A model generated the notes under the pieces. The model was not told the origin of the DNA and made no database searches. It saw nothing but the letters and a program-made list of their open reading frames with translations. Below, in pieces: positions 1-8,672 of a stretch of DNA of 64,000 nt. The stretch is taken from assembly GCA_965197275.1 (NCBI GenBank), contig CBDAMQ010000033.1:124001-188000 (forward strand), written 5' to 3'. Position numbers and translations under genes: made by a program. The stretch comes from DASCOT01 sp965197275 (lineage in GTDB: Bacteria > Acidobacteriota > UBA890 > WLXD01). Position 1 is the stretch's first letter. Each line of letters starts with the position of its first letter.

Positions 1-704
1 ACTTGACCATCGAACTTCTTGCGCTGGTAGAAAAAGAGCAGCAATCCGAAGATCGCCAGGTTGCCGAGCGCCGAGTACAACTGCGTCGGATGCAGTGGGA
101 TGTTCAACGGAACACCGACCAAAGTGCCGCTATAGCTGTTGTCGAAGGTCACCCCCCACGGCGCGTCGGTGGGGATGCCGTAACAACACCCCGCCGCGAA
201 GCATCCGACGCGACCGAACGCATGCGCGATGGCGATCGCCGGCGCCGCGACGTCAGTTGCCTTCCACATTGGCACCGAGTAGCGGCGCATGTACCAGAAC
301 CCGACGATCAGGCCGGCAATCATGCCGCCGTAAAAAACGCCGCCTGCCTGCAGTAGGCTGAGCCCCATCCGTGCCAGCGTTCCGACTAACGCTCCCACTC
401 CACCGATGTAGGGCGAGAGCGTTTGACCTACGCTGCCGCCGCCGTCCTCGAGGATGCTCCTGAACTGGCGGCCGTAGAAGTCGTGGTCAACGATCAGCAG
501 AAGCAGCTTGGCGCCCACGAGACCGCCCAGGATGACGTATACGCCGAGGTCAACCATCTGATCCGGGTCGATCCCCTCGCGACGTGCCAGGCGACGCGCC
601 ACGATGACCGCGACCAGAAAGGCAATGACCAGCAGCACGCCATAGGTGTGGATCGTGATGGGGCCGATGCCGGGGATCGGCAACCGAAACAGAAACGGAA
701 ACAT
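1..704 (-). CDS. lgt: Prolipoprotein diacylglyceryl transferase, 3' end cut off by the window
   Basis: Inner-membrane enzyme that transfers diacylglycerol from phosphatidylglycerol to the lipobox cysteine of prelipoproteins. The ATG at 704 opens a frame that runs to the window edge, so about 234 N-terminal residues are present and the C-terminus is missing. Residues 20-38 form a hydrophobic membrane segment. The Lgt signature 'HAFGRVGCFAAGCCYG' lies at about residues 161-176, followed by the conserved block 'LHPTQLYSALGN'. The start lies 15 bp after the lspA stop, so lspA-lgt look like one leftward lipoprotein-maturation operon. The window encodes several lipobox proteins that would be substrates. 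Identification is firm from the signature motif. Confidence 0.95.
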   Translation of the reverse strand, partial: MFPFLFRLPIPGIGPITIHTYGVLLVIAFLVAVIVARRLARREGIDPDQMVDLGVYVILGGLVGAKLLLLIVDHDFYGRQFRSILEDGGGSVGQTLSPYIGGVGALVGTLARMGLSLLQAGGVFYGGMIAGLIVGFWYMRRYSVPMWKATDVAAPAIAIAHAFGRVGCFAAGCCYGIPTDAPWGVTFDNSYSGTLVGVPLNIPLHPTQLYSALGNLAIFGLLLFFYQRKKFDGQ

Positions 705-719
705 CTAGACCTCGTGAAC

Positions 720-1292
720 TCAGGCGTCGTCAGCCGCCGGCTGATCGGCCGGTTCGCTGTCTGCGCCTGGAAAGAGCTCGGACTCTGCTGGTTTCTCGGT
801 ATCCCGAGCGAGTGCCAGGAAGAGAGCGATACCACCCATGGTAATGGCTGAGTCGGCGACGTTGAAAGCGGGGAACTCGTGGCGGTTCCAGTGCAGCAGC
901 ACGAAGTCGATGACGTATCCGTGAATCAGGCGGTCGAGCAAGTTTCCCATGGCGCCGCCGAGAATCGCCCCGAAAGCGATGGCAACCGACCGCTGAGCGC
1001 TCTCGTGGCGGGCGTACGACCAGATAATGAGAACCGCTGCAATGGCCACTGCTACCAGTGCCCAGCGAATCCATCCCGCCTGCCCGCTATTGAAGAAGCC
1101 GAAGGCCATCCCGCGGTTGTGTACGTGTGTCAGCGACAGGACGTTAGCGAACACCGGAATGCGGGCGTGCAGTGGGATGTTCATCTGGCACAGTGCCTTG
1201 GTGATCTGATCGATGATCAGCACGCTGGCACTGGTGATCAGGATGGCTCGGCGAGGGTGAGGCGCGGGGTGCACGACGGCGTTCAGGTCCAT
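720..1292 (-). CDS. lspA: Signal peptidase II (lipoprotein signal peptidase)
   Basis: Aspartic membrane protease that removes the signal peptide of diacylated prelipoproteins. The 190-residue length is slightly above the usual 160-170 because of an acidic, Pro/Ala-rich C-terminal tail. Four hydrophobic segments are visible. The family motifs are present: 'HNRGMAFGFF', then 'GNLLDRLIHGYVIDF' with the first catalytic Asp and 'FNVADSAITMG' with the second. The start is supported by GAGGA just upstream of ATG 1292. It sits directly before lgt and 45 bp after the BNR-repeat gene, so all may share a leftward transcript. Confidence 0.95.
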   Translation of the reverse strand: MDLNAVVHPAPHPRRAILITSASVLIIDQITKALCQMNIPLHARIPVFANVLSLTHVHNRGMAFGFFNSGQAGWIRWALVAVAIAAVLIIWSYARHESAQRSVAIAFGAILGGAMGNLLDRLIHGYVIDFVLLHWNRHEFPAFNVADSAITMGGIALFLALARDTEKPAESELFPGADSEPADQPAADDA

Positions 1293-1337
1293 GGTCCTCT
1301 ACGCGGGGCTCGCAGGCTCGGTGATCAGGCGTCTGGT

Positions 1338-3377
1338 TCAGTACCCCTGACCGCCGGCCCGTACGGCGAGCGGATCGAGGTCAACCACCCGTAGCCCATG
1401 ACCACGGGTGGCGACAAGAGCATATCCCGGCGCCTGGGCGCTGAGTCGCAGAGCCCAGGCGCGATCGAGACCCGGGTCGTGGTCCAGGACGAGCCAGTGC
1501 TGCCCCTTCCCGTGGCCTCGATACAGCGCGCCGCTGTAGTCGAGCGCCAGAACCTGATCCGGATTGGTCGGATCGACTTCCACCGCGCGCAGGCCGGCCG
1601 CCGGCCAGGGGATCGGTAGCTCGGTCCAGGTAGCTCCGCCGTCCGCGGTCCGAAACACGGCGCTGTTGGTGACCGCGTACGCGACGTTCCGATCGTCGGG
1701 GTGGAGAGCCAGGTCCTCGACGCCCGTCGGTAACCCGGTCAGCTTCGCTGTCTGGGGGCGTCGCCCGTTGGTCAGCTCTGTGAGGTTGCCGCGTATTGCC
1801 CAGCCATCACCCACGCCGAGCGCGAAGGTGTCGCCGATGGTCAGCGCCTCGACGGCGGCTCCGCTCCACAGCGCACGCCATACGGGCCCGGAGTCGTCGG
1901 CGAACGGCCTGGCAGCTCCCTCGTGGTCGTCGAGCGATGCTGCGGTCGCCACGTACAGGCCCTCGCTGGTGGCGGCGAGGACATGGCCATCGACGGCATG
2001 GGCGATCTCGACTGCGGCGACCTCGCCGGGCGGCGCCGGAACGGGTACCCAGCGTCCTCCCGGGAAGGCGCTCCACCATCCGGTCTCACCGATGACCAGG
2101 GCGCGGTTCACCGGCTCGATCTGCGCCCGCAGGAATCGAATCGAGCCGATCGACGGAGTCACCCCGAGCGGCCGCCAACTCTGGCCGACATCGGTCGATA
2201 TGTGCACCGATTCGCGCCGCGGACCGTCGCTTCGGGCCGCGAACAGCACCCGAGGCGCCCCCGGCAGCGCGTCGAACGCCACTACGCGGGCGCTGTGGAG
2301 GCCGCGGTTGAGCTCGCGAAACCTGCCGCCGGGCGGGCCTGCCAGGACCCCACGTTCCTCGGTCGCCACGAAGATCTGATCGCCTCGCGGCGCCAGTGCC
2401 AGGGCACTCACCGAGACGCCGCCGAGGATAATCGACCAGTTGGTGCCACTGTCGGTGGACTGGTACAGGGCGCCGCGTGTGCCGGCGTATATCACTGCCG
2501 GGTCGCGAGGGTCATGGACGATCGTGTGGATGCGATTGTGCTCGGTCGACACTCCGGTGCGGCGCTCGTCCCAGCTACCGCCGGCGTCGTTGGAGCAGTA
2601 CAGGAAGTTACAGGTGCCCGCGAGTACCGTGTCGGGATCGTTCGGATCGATCGCCAGCGAGAAGATGTCGCGATCGACGGCCATTCCCTGATACACACGG
2701 TCCCAGTTCGTCCCGCCGTCGTGGCTCCGATACACCTGACGCCAGGTGCCCGCATAAACGTGCTCAGGATCGCGCGGATCGACCGCCAGGGACTCGACGA
2801 ACTCCGCGACCAGACCCTGGCCGTTGACGTTGCGCCACGAGTCACCGCCGTCGTCGCTACGCCAGACGCCGCCGATGCCGCCCACATACATCGTACGGAC
2901 GCGTGAGGGTGCGACGGCGATGGATCGAAGCGACGGATCCCCCGCCAGCGGTATGTTCTCCCAGCTGGCGCCGCCGTCGCGCGTGCGTGCGAGGCCGCCG
3001 CTGCCTTGCGGCGTCCAATAGGCAGCAAACACCACATCGGCATCGCCGGGGTGAACCAGGAGGTTGTCGACCACGGCGTCGTGCCCCACGGCCACCGATA
3101 GCTGCTCCCAGTTTGCGGCGGCGTCGCGCGAGGCGTACACGTGGCCGGTAGCCGTGCCCAAGTACAGGCGTGTCGGATCGCTCGGTGCCAGCACCAGGGA
3201 TCGGACCTCGCCGCCCGGGGGGCCCAGGCTGCGTCCGACCCGCGTGGCGAGGTGCGCGACGACCTGCTCGGGCGTCAACGCCTGGGTACCGGTTGCTGCT
3301 GACGAAAGCACGGCCGGGGCGATGGCTAGCATCGCCCCGGCCATCAGAATCAGCGCCCGGGTTTTCCGAGCCAACAC
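1338..3377 (-). CDS. Exported BNR/Asp-box repeat (beta-propeller) protein
   Basis: Predicted periplasmic or secreted beta-propeller of the sortilin/BNR type; no enzymatic role can be assigned. At least seven Asp-box-like motifs (S/T-x-D-x-G-x-x-W) recur, e.g. 'RDGGASW', 'SDDGGDSW', 'SHDGGTNW', 'STDSGTNW', 'STDVGQSW' and 'TADGGATW', at roughly 45-60 residue spacing. The frame could extend upstream to 3482, but that overlaps the preceding gene. The GTG at 3377, 11 bp after the OmpA-like stop, with AGTAGGT upstream, gives a good signal peptide (basic n-region 'VLARKTR', hydrophobic core, 'AVLSSA'). Same strand as the OmpA-like gene, so probably co-transcribed. Confidence 0.8.
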   Translation of the reverse strand: MLARKTRALILMAGAMLAIAPAVLSSAATGTQALTPEQVVAHLATRVGRSLGPPGGEVRSLVLAPSDPTRLYLGTATGHVYASRDAAANWEQLSVAVGHDAVVDNLLVHPGDADVVFAAYWTPQGSGGLARTRDGGASWENIPLAGDPSLRSIAVAPSRVRTMYVGGIGGVWRSDDGGDSWRNVNGQGLVAEFVESLAVDPRDPEHVYAGTWRQVYRSHDGGTNWDRVYQGMAVDRDIFSLAIDPNDPDTVLAGTCNFLYCSNDAGGSWDERRTGVSTEHNRIHTIVHDPRDPAVIYAGTRGALYQSTDSGTNWSIILGGVSVSALALAPRGDQIFVATEERGVLAGPPGGRFRELNRGLHSARVVAFDALPGAPRVLFAARSDGPRRESVHISTDVGQSWRPLGVTPSIGSIRFLRAQIEPVNRALVIGETGWWSAFPGGRWVPVPAPPGEVAAVEIAHAVDGHVLAATSEGLYVATAASLDDHEGAARPFADDSGPVWRALWSGAAVEALTIGDTFALGVGDGWAIRGNLTELTNGRRPQTAKLTGLPTGVEDLALHPDDRNVAYAVTNSAVFRTADGGATWTELPIPWPAAGLRAVEVDPTNPDQVLALDYSGALYRGHGKGQHWLVLDHDPGLDRAWALRLSAQAPGYALVATRGHGLRVVDLDPLAVRAGGQGY

Positions 3378-3387
3378 GACGTACCTA

Positions 3388-5142
3388 CTAGCGTGGCGGG
3401 ATCGTAACGACGATGTGGATGCGCCGGTTGCGCGCCCTGCCCGCAGCGGTGCTGTTGTCGGCGATCTGATCACTGCTGCCACGCGAGCTTGTATGGATCC
3501 GCGACGCGCTGATGCTGTGACGGTCTACCAGATCCGCACGGCCGTTGTCGGCCCGCTGTTGCGCAAGCTCGTCGTTAGCTGCGGCCGATCCTGCAGCGTC
3601 GCTGTAGCCGGTGATCGCCACAGTGGCGCTCGGGTTTTGCCGCAACAGCAGCGCCACGTCGTCGAGGACCGCCTTGCAGCGATTGTCGATGCGAGCGCTC
3701 CCCGAGGTGAAGTCGTAGCAATCGAACGGCCGCTCTTCGGGGGTCAGGACCGGAATTTCCGGGACCTCGACAGTGACGCGAACCGAACAGTCCGCGGTCG
3801 CCCCTCGACCATCGCTGGCCCTGGCGGTGATGTTCCCTGAGCCCGCCGCCACGCCACTGCTGTTCCAGGTAACTACGTCGCCGGTGGTGGCGCTGAGCGC
3901 GCCCGCTGCGGAGTTCCAGGTGACGGTCACCGGGTCGCCGTCCGGGTCGTTGGTGACCGCGCGCACACGGACACTCTCGCCCTGTCGCACCGTCGACTGC
4001 TCGATCTCGCAAGTGAGGGTCGGCGCTCGGTTCATCGGCTCCGGCTCGGGCTCGGGCTCCGGCTCGGGCTCCGGTGCGGTGCGCTCACTGTTGGTGTACG
4101 CCAGTCCGAACAGCAGCCCCCAGCGTCGGAGGGCGCTGTCGACGGCACCTGGGTCGGTCTGCCAGGCGATATCGCGTACGTTGATTTGACTCTGGTAGTT
4201 GGCGGCGGCGCTGAGCGACAAGCCGCTATCGAGCGCGGCGCGCAATCCGAGCCGGTAGATCGACTGGTCCGCATAGCCCATGAAGTCGCTCTCGGTGGAG
4301 CGACGCGTGGCCGCGATTCCGGTCCACTCGGCGATCGCCTGTAGCTGACCGTCGGTCGGAAACTGCAAGCCGATGCCGTAAAGCACTTCGGGGCTGACGT
4401 TGAAGTTGAACGAGGTCGGGAAGACAACCTCCGGGGCTACCAGTGCTGCTCCGGTGACGTTGCGCCCGACGACACTGGTGATCTTGACCGCCGGATCGGG
4501 CGTCGTGTGCCAGAGATAACCCCCGTATGCGTTGAGGCCGAATCGGCCGAGCTCGGCGCTGCCGATGAGCTTGCCGCCGACGCTGAACGCCCCAGTACCG
4601 ATGCCGCTGTTGGCGGCCGAGGTCGGCAGCTTGACCATTCCTTGCAGGGCCACGCCGCCGTACTCTCGCGGCGCTCCGGAGACCTTCACCTTGAGGCCCA
4701 TCCAGACGTCGCCGAATCCGTCTTGATCACGCTGTGCGGCGAACGGGTGATTGTTGAGACCAGTGCAGCAAAGCGGTGGCAGGAAGTAAAGGCCACCGCC
4801 TGCCGGGACGAGATGCATGTCGAAGAGAGTGGCCTCGGAGGCAAAGCGACGGTCGACCTCGACGCGCGGGGCTGCGCCGAAGAAGACCTCGACGCGCTCG
4901 GCGAGGCCGTAGGCGCCGGAGATACCATATGGGGAAATGACGGAGTCACCCTCTTCACGGGCGATACGGTCAAAGAACGCGCCGATCGACCACTTTCCGG
5001 GCTCCAGCACGCTGGCGCTGGCTACAGTGAACAAGCCGGTCGTGCCTTCCTGCGTCGGGTCCTTCTTCGCCTGCGCAAAGGCTGCGGTACTTGCCATGGC
5101 CACGAGCGCGAGCGCGGCGACCAGAACCAGTGTGCGACGCAT
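3388..5142 (-). CDS. OmpA-family outer-membrane protein with beta-barrel, Ig-like domain and peptidoglycan-binding domain
   Basis: Predicted outer-membrane protein of 584 residues. Starting at ATG 5142 (preceded by GGAGGAG) it has a clear signal peptide 'MRRTLVLVAALALVAMAS...AFAQA'. A region of about 330 residues with alternating hydrophobic pattern looks like a porin-type barrel. Then follows a Pro-Glu repeat linker 'PEPEPEPEPEPEP', an Ig/cadherin-like domain ('NDPDGDPVTVTW', 'ITARASDGRGATADC') and a C-terminal OmpA domain ('ITGYSDAAGS', 'NDELAQQRADN', 'NRRIHIVV'). An in-frame extension to 5262 exists but lacks a ribosome site and adds no sensible sequence. A possible anchor between outer membrane and cell wall. 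Confidence 0.85.
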   Translation of the reverse strand: MRRTLVLVAALALVAMASTAAFAQAKKDPTQEGTTGLFTVASASVLEPGKWSIGAFFDRIAREEGDSVISPYGISGAYGLAERVEVFFGAAPRVEVDRRFASEATLFDMHLVPAGGGLYFLPPLCCTGLNNHPFAAQRDQDGFGDVWMGLKVKVSGAPREYGGVALQGMVKLPTSAANSGIGTGAFSVGGKLIGSAELGRFGLNAYGGYLWHTTPDPAVKITSVVGRNVTGAALVAPEVVFPTSFNFNVSPEVLYGIGLQFPTDGQLQAIAEWTGIAATRRSTESDFMGYADQSIYRLGLRAALDSGLSLSAAANYQSQINVRDIAWQTDPGAVDSALRRWGLLFGLAYTNSERTAPEPEPEPEPEPEPMNRAPTLTCEIEQSTVRQGESVRVRAVTNDPDGDPVTVTWNSAAGALSATTGDVVTWNSSGVAAGSGNITARASDGRGATADCSVRVTVEVPEIPVLTPEERPFDCYDFTSGSARIDNRCKAVLDDVALLLRQNPSATVAITGYSDAAGSAAANDELAQQRADNGRADLVDRHSISASRIHTSSRGSSDQIADNSTAAGRARNRRIHIVVTIPPR

Positions 5143-5621
5143 TTGAGCTACTCCTCCGGGGTGGGTTCCACGGAATGTGTTCTCGAGCGGTCGAATGCGC
5201 GGCGTCGAAAAGTGATCCGCCGCATCCTTTTTTTCGGGGGACTTCGAACCCCCATTGTACACGGCTAGGTACGTTCGTCGTGCGTCCGGGAGGTACTCAG
5301 AACGCAGAGTTCAACAGTCCACGGCAACTGCGGACGTGGGTGGACAGGACCGGACAGGAGGGGCGCGTTCGATGCATGCGAACAGCACTCGGGTAGCGCC
5401 GTTTCGGACCCGGAAGGGGAGATCAGACGAGCGTTTGCGGCGAACAGCGGAGCCCACCGTTCAGCTCATCACCGGGGGCGGCCCGTCCGCCGATTGTAGG
5501 TCCCGGCTGCGCTACCGCGCGACGCAGGAACGGTTAACCTTCGATAACACACGCGTTCACTACCGCCCCGCTTCTGCCGCTCGGCGGAGCGAGGACCGCA
5601 GATATCCGGAGGACCTCACGA
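5143..5621. promoter_or_regulatory. Divergent intergenic region between the OmpA-like and TolC-like genes
   Basis: About 480 bp without a convincing gene; it must hold divergent promoters. On the minus strand 5259-5254 reads TACAAT, a good -10 hexamer, about 115 nt upstream of the OmpA-like start, but I see no matching -35. Immediately downstream, 5236-5253 forms a hairpin (five G/C pairs around an 8-nt loop) that would sit in the 5' leader, next to a run of seven T on the plus strand. On the plus strand the TolC-like gene has GGAGG 9 nt before its ATG, but no clear promoter. Confidence 0.3.
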
Positions 5622-7256
5622 ATGTTCGCCTCATCGGTTCTCTGCAGGTCGGCCGTCTGCTCGATTGTCGTCGCCATGGCTGCACCTGCCGTCGCCCCGG
5701 CTGCTCCGCAACAGGAAGCCGGTCTCGAGCTCAGCCTTCCGGACGCCGTACGGTTGGCGTTCGAACACAACCTCGACATCCGCGTCGTTGGCTATGACCG
5801 CTCGCTTGCCGAAGAACGGGTTACGACCGCCAGAGGTCAGTTCGAGCCGTCGCTGTTCTTCGGCGTTCCGGGTGCGATCGGCATCACGCCGTATCCCACT
5901 GGCGGCGCCTTCGGCGGCGGCGCCGGGTTCGGTGGCCTCGGCTACTCCGATCAGCGGTTCCCGGTCTCGACGGCTCTGGCCGGCGCCGATGTAACGACAC
6001 AGAAGTCGTTTGCCTCGCTGTTCGACTTTCAACACCAGCTCGGCTTCGGTTTGCGCTACGACGTCAGCTATGTCGCCTCGAGGACCGACTCGAACAGCAT
6101 CTTCAACAACCTCAACCCGGCGTGGAACAACACGCTGGCGGTCAGCGTTGTCCAACCGCTATTGAATGGCCGCGGTCGGGACGCCACCCAGGCGCCGTTG
6201 CTGCTGGCGCAGGCCAACACTGCGGTGAGTCGCGCTGCCTTTGTGGCGCAGGTGGAGCAGGTGTTGTTGCAAGTCGAGCGCGCATACTGGGAACTGGTGT
6301 TTGCCGAGCGCGATCTCGAGGTGAAGGAGTCGTCACGGCAACTGGCCATGGAGCAGCTCGGGCGCACCCGCGCGCAGGTAGAAGTCGGGCTGATCGCGCC
6401 GGTCGAGGCAACGCAGGCGGAGGTGCAGGTCGCCGGCCGTGAGACCGACCTGATCGTGGCTCGCAACACGCTCGACAACAGCCGTGACGCGCTGCGCGCC
6501 TTGCTGCGCGCCGACCGTCTGCCGGCTGGCTGGGACACACCGCTGGTGGCGACCGAAGAGCCCGACGTGGTCACCTCCGACATTGATGTCGATACAGCGA
6601 TCCAGGAGGCCTTCGCGAACCGCGCCGAGCTGGCGATGGCGCAGGCCACGATCGCCGCGCGCGGCGTGGAAGTAAAGGCCACCCGCAATGCTCTGCTGCC
6701 CAAGGTCGACCTCATAGGTCAGATTTCTGCCAACGGAATCGGCGGCGATCTCATAGTTCGCGACGGATTCTTCGGGGGCAACGTGCTCGAGGTCATCCCT
6801 GGTGGCTACAGCGACGCGGTGAAGGATCTGTTCGGCCTTGACTTCACTACTTGGAGTGCCGGGTTCAACGTCACGTTGCCGCTCGGCAATAGCGCCGCCA
6901 AAGGCAACCATGCGCAGGCGACACTGAACGCCGATCGTGCACGCACCGAGCGTGTACGGACCGAACAACAGATCGTTCTCGAGGTTCGGCAGGCCGCCCG
7001 CGGAGTGCTCGCCGCGTTCGACGCGGTGGGATCGACGGGCAAGACACGCGAGCTTGCCGAGGAGCAGCTGCGTATCGAGACCGACCGGTTCGACGTCGGT
7101 ATGTCGACGAATTTCGAAGTGCTGCAGTTTCAGGACCAGCTCGCGGTGTCTCGTTCGCAAGAGCTGCGGGCGCGCATCGAGTATCGGCTGGCGACCGCCG
7201 AGCTGGCTCGGGCCACCGGCACGCTGCCGGAAAAATACGGCATCCGCGTTCGCTAG
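5622..7256 (+). CDS. TolC-family outer-membrane efflux protein
   Basis: Outer-membrane channel component of a tripartite efflux or type I secretion system. The 544-residue protein has a signal peptide (to about 'AVAPAAPQQ'), then 'LSLPDAVRLAFEHNLDIRV', the typical TolC/OEP N-terminal helix, and two long alpha-helical coiled regions (about 190-290 and 430-540). The C-terminal 'STNFEVLQFQDQLAVSRSQELRA' region is the characteristic OEP repeat motif. A Gly/Phe-rich insert 'GGAFGGGAGFGGLGY' near residue 90 is unusual. GGAGG precedes ATG 5622. No membrane-fusion protein or pump gene lies next to it, so its partner must be elsewhere. Confidence 0.88.
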   Translation: MFASSVLCRSAVCSIVVAMAAPAVAPAAPQQEAGLELSLPDAVRLAFEHNLDIRVVGYDRSLAEERVTTARGQFEPSLFFGVPGAIGITPYPTGGAFGGGAGFGGLGYSDQRFPVSTALAGADVTTQKSFASLFDFQHQLGFGLRYDVSYVASRTDSNSIFNNLNPAWNNTLAVSVVQPLLNGRGRDATQAPLLLAQANTAVSRAAFVAQVEQVLLQVERAYWELVFAERDLEVKESSRQLAMEQLGRTRAQVEVGLIAPVEATQAEVQVAGRETDLIVARNTLDNSRDALRALLRADRLPAGWDTPLVATEEPDVVTSDIDVDTAIQEAFANRAELAMAQATIAARGVEVKATRNALLPKVDLIGQISANGIGGDLIVRDGFFGGNVLEVIPGGYSDAVKDLFGLDFTTWSAGFNVTLPLGNSAAKGNHAQATLNADRARTERVRTEQQIVLEVRQAARGVLAAFDAVGSTGKTRELAEEQLRIETDRFDVGMSTNFEVLQFQDQLAVSRSQELRARIEYRLATAELARATGTLPEKYGIRVR

Positions 7257-7276
7257 TGCAGCGGTAGGCGAAGCAG

Positions 7277-8320
7277 ATGAGGGCAGCGATCCGGGGCGCG
7301 CGCATTCACCGCCACGGCGATCTCGACGAGCTGGTTGTGGAGGAGTTTCCGGCTCCTGATCCCGGGCCTGGCGAGGTGCGCGTGCGGCTACGGGCGGCGG
7401 CGCTCAATCACCTCGATTTGTGGGTGATCGGCGGGATACCAGGCATCGACATGCCGTTGCCGCACGTCATCGGTGCTGACGGGGCCGGCGTTGTCGATGC
7501 GATTGGCAAGGGGGTGGCCGGCTGGTCCGAGGGCGACGAGGTGGTGCTCAATCCGGGCCTGTGGTGCGGCGCCTGCTGCAGCTGCATGGCCGGCGAGCAG
7601 AACCTGTGCCGGAGCTATCGAATTCTCGGCGAGCATCTCGACGGGACTGCCGCCGAGGCGGTGATCGTGCCGGCAGTGAACTGTCATCCCAAGCCGCCCG
7701 ATCTCTCCTGGCGACAGAGCGCTGCCTTTCCCTTGGTGTCGTTGACGGCGTGGCGGATGCTGGTGACCAATGCCCGCGTGAAGCCGGGCGAGACCGTGCT
7801 CGTGCATGGCGTCGGCGGTGGGGTCAGCCTGGTGTCGCTGCAGATTGCGCTCGCCGCTGGAGCGACAGTCTTCGTAACCAGTCACTGCGCAGAAAAGCGC
7901 GCTCGAGCATTGGAGCTCGGCGCTGTCGAAGCCTGGGACTACGGCGAAGTCGACATCGCGCGGGAGGCGTGGCGTGCCACCGGCAAGCGTGGCGTCGACA
8001 TCGTGGTCGACAACGTCGGTGCGGCGAGCTTCGTCAGCAGCATCGAATCCGTTCGTCGCGGCGGCACCATAGTGACCTGCGGGACGACTAGCGGTCCGCG
8101 TCTGGAGATCGATGGTCGGCGTGTCTTCTGGAAACAGATTCGTATCATCGGTTCCACAATGGGCAACGCGGACGAGTTTCGCGCCGTGCTCGAAGCCGTA
8201 CGCACGGGCAAGGTGTCGCCGATTGTCGACAGCGCGTTCGCGCTCGACGACACCATCGATGCGCTGCGGCGGCTGCAAAGTGCGCAACAGTTTGGCAAGG
8301 TCGTCATCGATATCAGCTAG
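7277..8320 (+). CDS. Zinc-dependent alcohol dehydrogenase / quinone oxidoreductase (MDR superfamily)
   Basis: NAD(P)-dependent medium-chain dehydrogenase, 347 residues; substrate unknown. The GroES-like N-domain carries 'LNHLDLWVIGG' and 'LPHVIGADGAGVV'. The structural zinc lobe has 'CGACCSCMAGEQNLC'. The Rossmann part has 'VLVHGVGGGVSLVSLQIA' and 'GKRGVDIVVDNVGA'. It starts 20 bp after the TolC-like gene. Its TAG stop (8318-8320) abuts the CTAG end of the palindromic repeat at 8321. It precedes the menaquinone genes on the same strand, but I see no reason to put it in that pathway. Confidence 0.85.
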   Translation: MRAAIRGARIHRHGDLDELVVEEFPAPDPGPGEVRVRLRAAALNHLDLWVIGGIPGIDMPLPHVIGADGAGVVDAIGKGVAGWSEGDEVVLNPGLWCGACCSCMAGEQNLCRSYRILGEHLDGTAAEAVIVPAVNCHPKPPDLSWRQSAAFPLVSLTAWRMLVTNARVKPGETVLVHGVGGGVSLVSLQIALAAGATVFVTSHCAEKRARALELGAVEAWDYGEVDIAREAWRATGKRGVDIVVDNVGAASFVSSIESVRRGGTIVTCGTTSGPRLEIDGRRVFWKQIRIIGSTMGNADEFRAVLEAVRTGKVSPIVDSAFALDDTIDALRRLQSAQQFGKVVIDIS

Positions 8321-8598
8321 CTAGTGGCCTGTAACAGATGAACGTTGCATATCGTGGTGGCGAAATGGGTCCGGATGCCAGGCGCACCGACGAGACGATG
8401 TTTGCGCATCTTCGAAGAGGGGCAACGCCGCAGACGGGCCGATTTCGCCGCCATCCTGCGGACAGATGGGCAGTTGCGGGCGATATCGGCGTTGCGCCTC
8501 GTCGAAGATGCTCATTGCATCGCCGTCCTCGGCGCGCCTTGATCTCACCCGCAAATCCCATCTGCGATATGCAACGTTCATCTGTTACAGGCCACTAG
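8321..8598. repeat. Palindromic MITE-like element, complete copy (R1)
   Basis: Both ends are perfect 34-bp inverted repeats (8321-8354 and 8565-8598) beginning CTAGTGGCCTGTAACAGATG. The interior also folds back imperfectly: 8381-8430 resembles the reverse complement of 8490-8540. The whole 278 bp could form a long hairpin. No transposase is encoded. CTAG lies at both outer edges, consistent with a 4-bp CTAG (or TA) target duplication. Related partial copies occur at 12051, 18346 and 24160 and a short CTAGTGGC remnant at 9518-9525. Both strands have an 86-codon open frame starting MNVAYR and ending MQRSSVTGH, as expected for a palindrome. Confidence 0.85.
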
Positions 8599-8672
8599 CG
8601 CCACTATCCCAGCCCGACTCTCCACCGGCCATTTGGCCCAGGCAGCCGCTACTCGGCGGGACCACGGCGTTC

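Noticed and set aside
4030..4078. Possible CRISPR-like or tandem repeat in the OmpA-like gene
   Set aside because: Only a short Pro-Glu coding linker; no spacers and no regular long units.
5236..5253. T-arm-like hairpin with TTCGAA loop, resembling a tRNA 3' part
   Set aside because: Loop is 8 nt, no anticodon or D arm and no matching acceptor strand nearby; treated as a leader hairpin only.
8466..8672. Upstream extension of the UbiA-type gene into the palindromic repeat
   Set aside because: Residues derive from the repeat; the normal UbiA N-terminus begins after ATG 8673.
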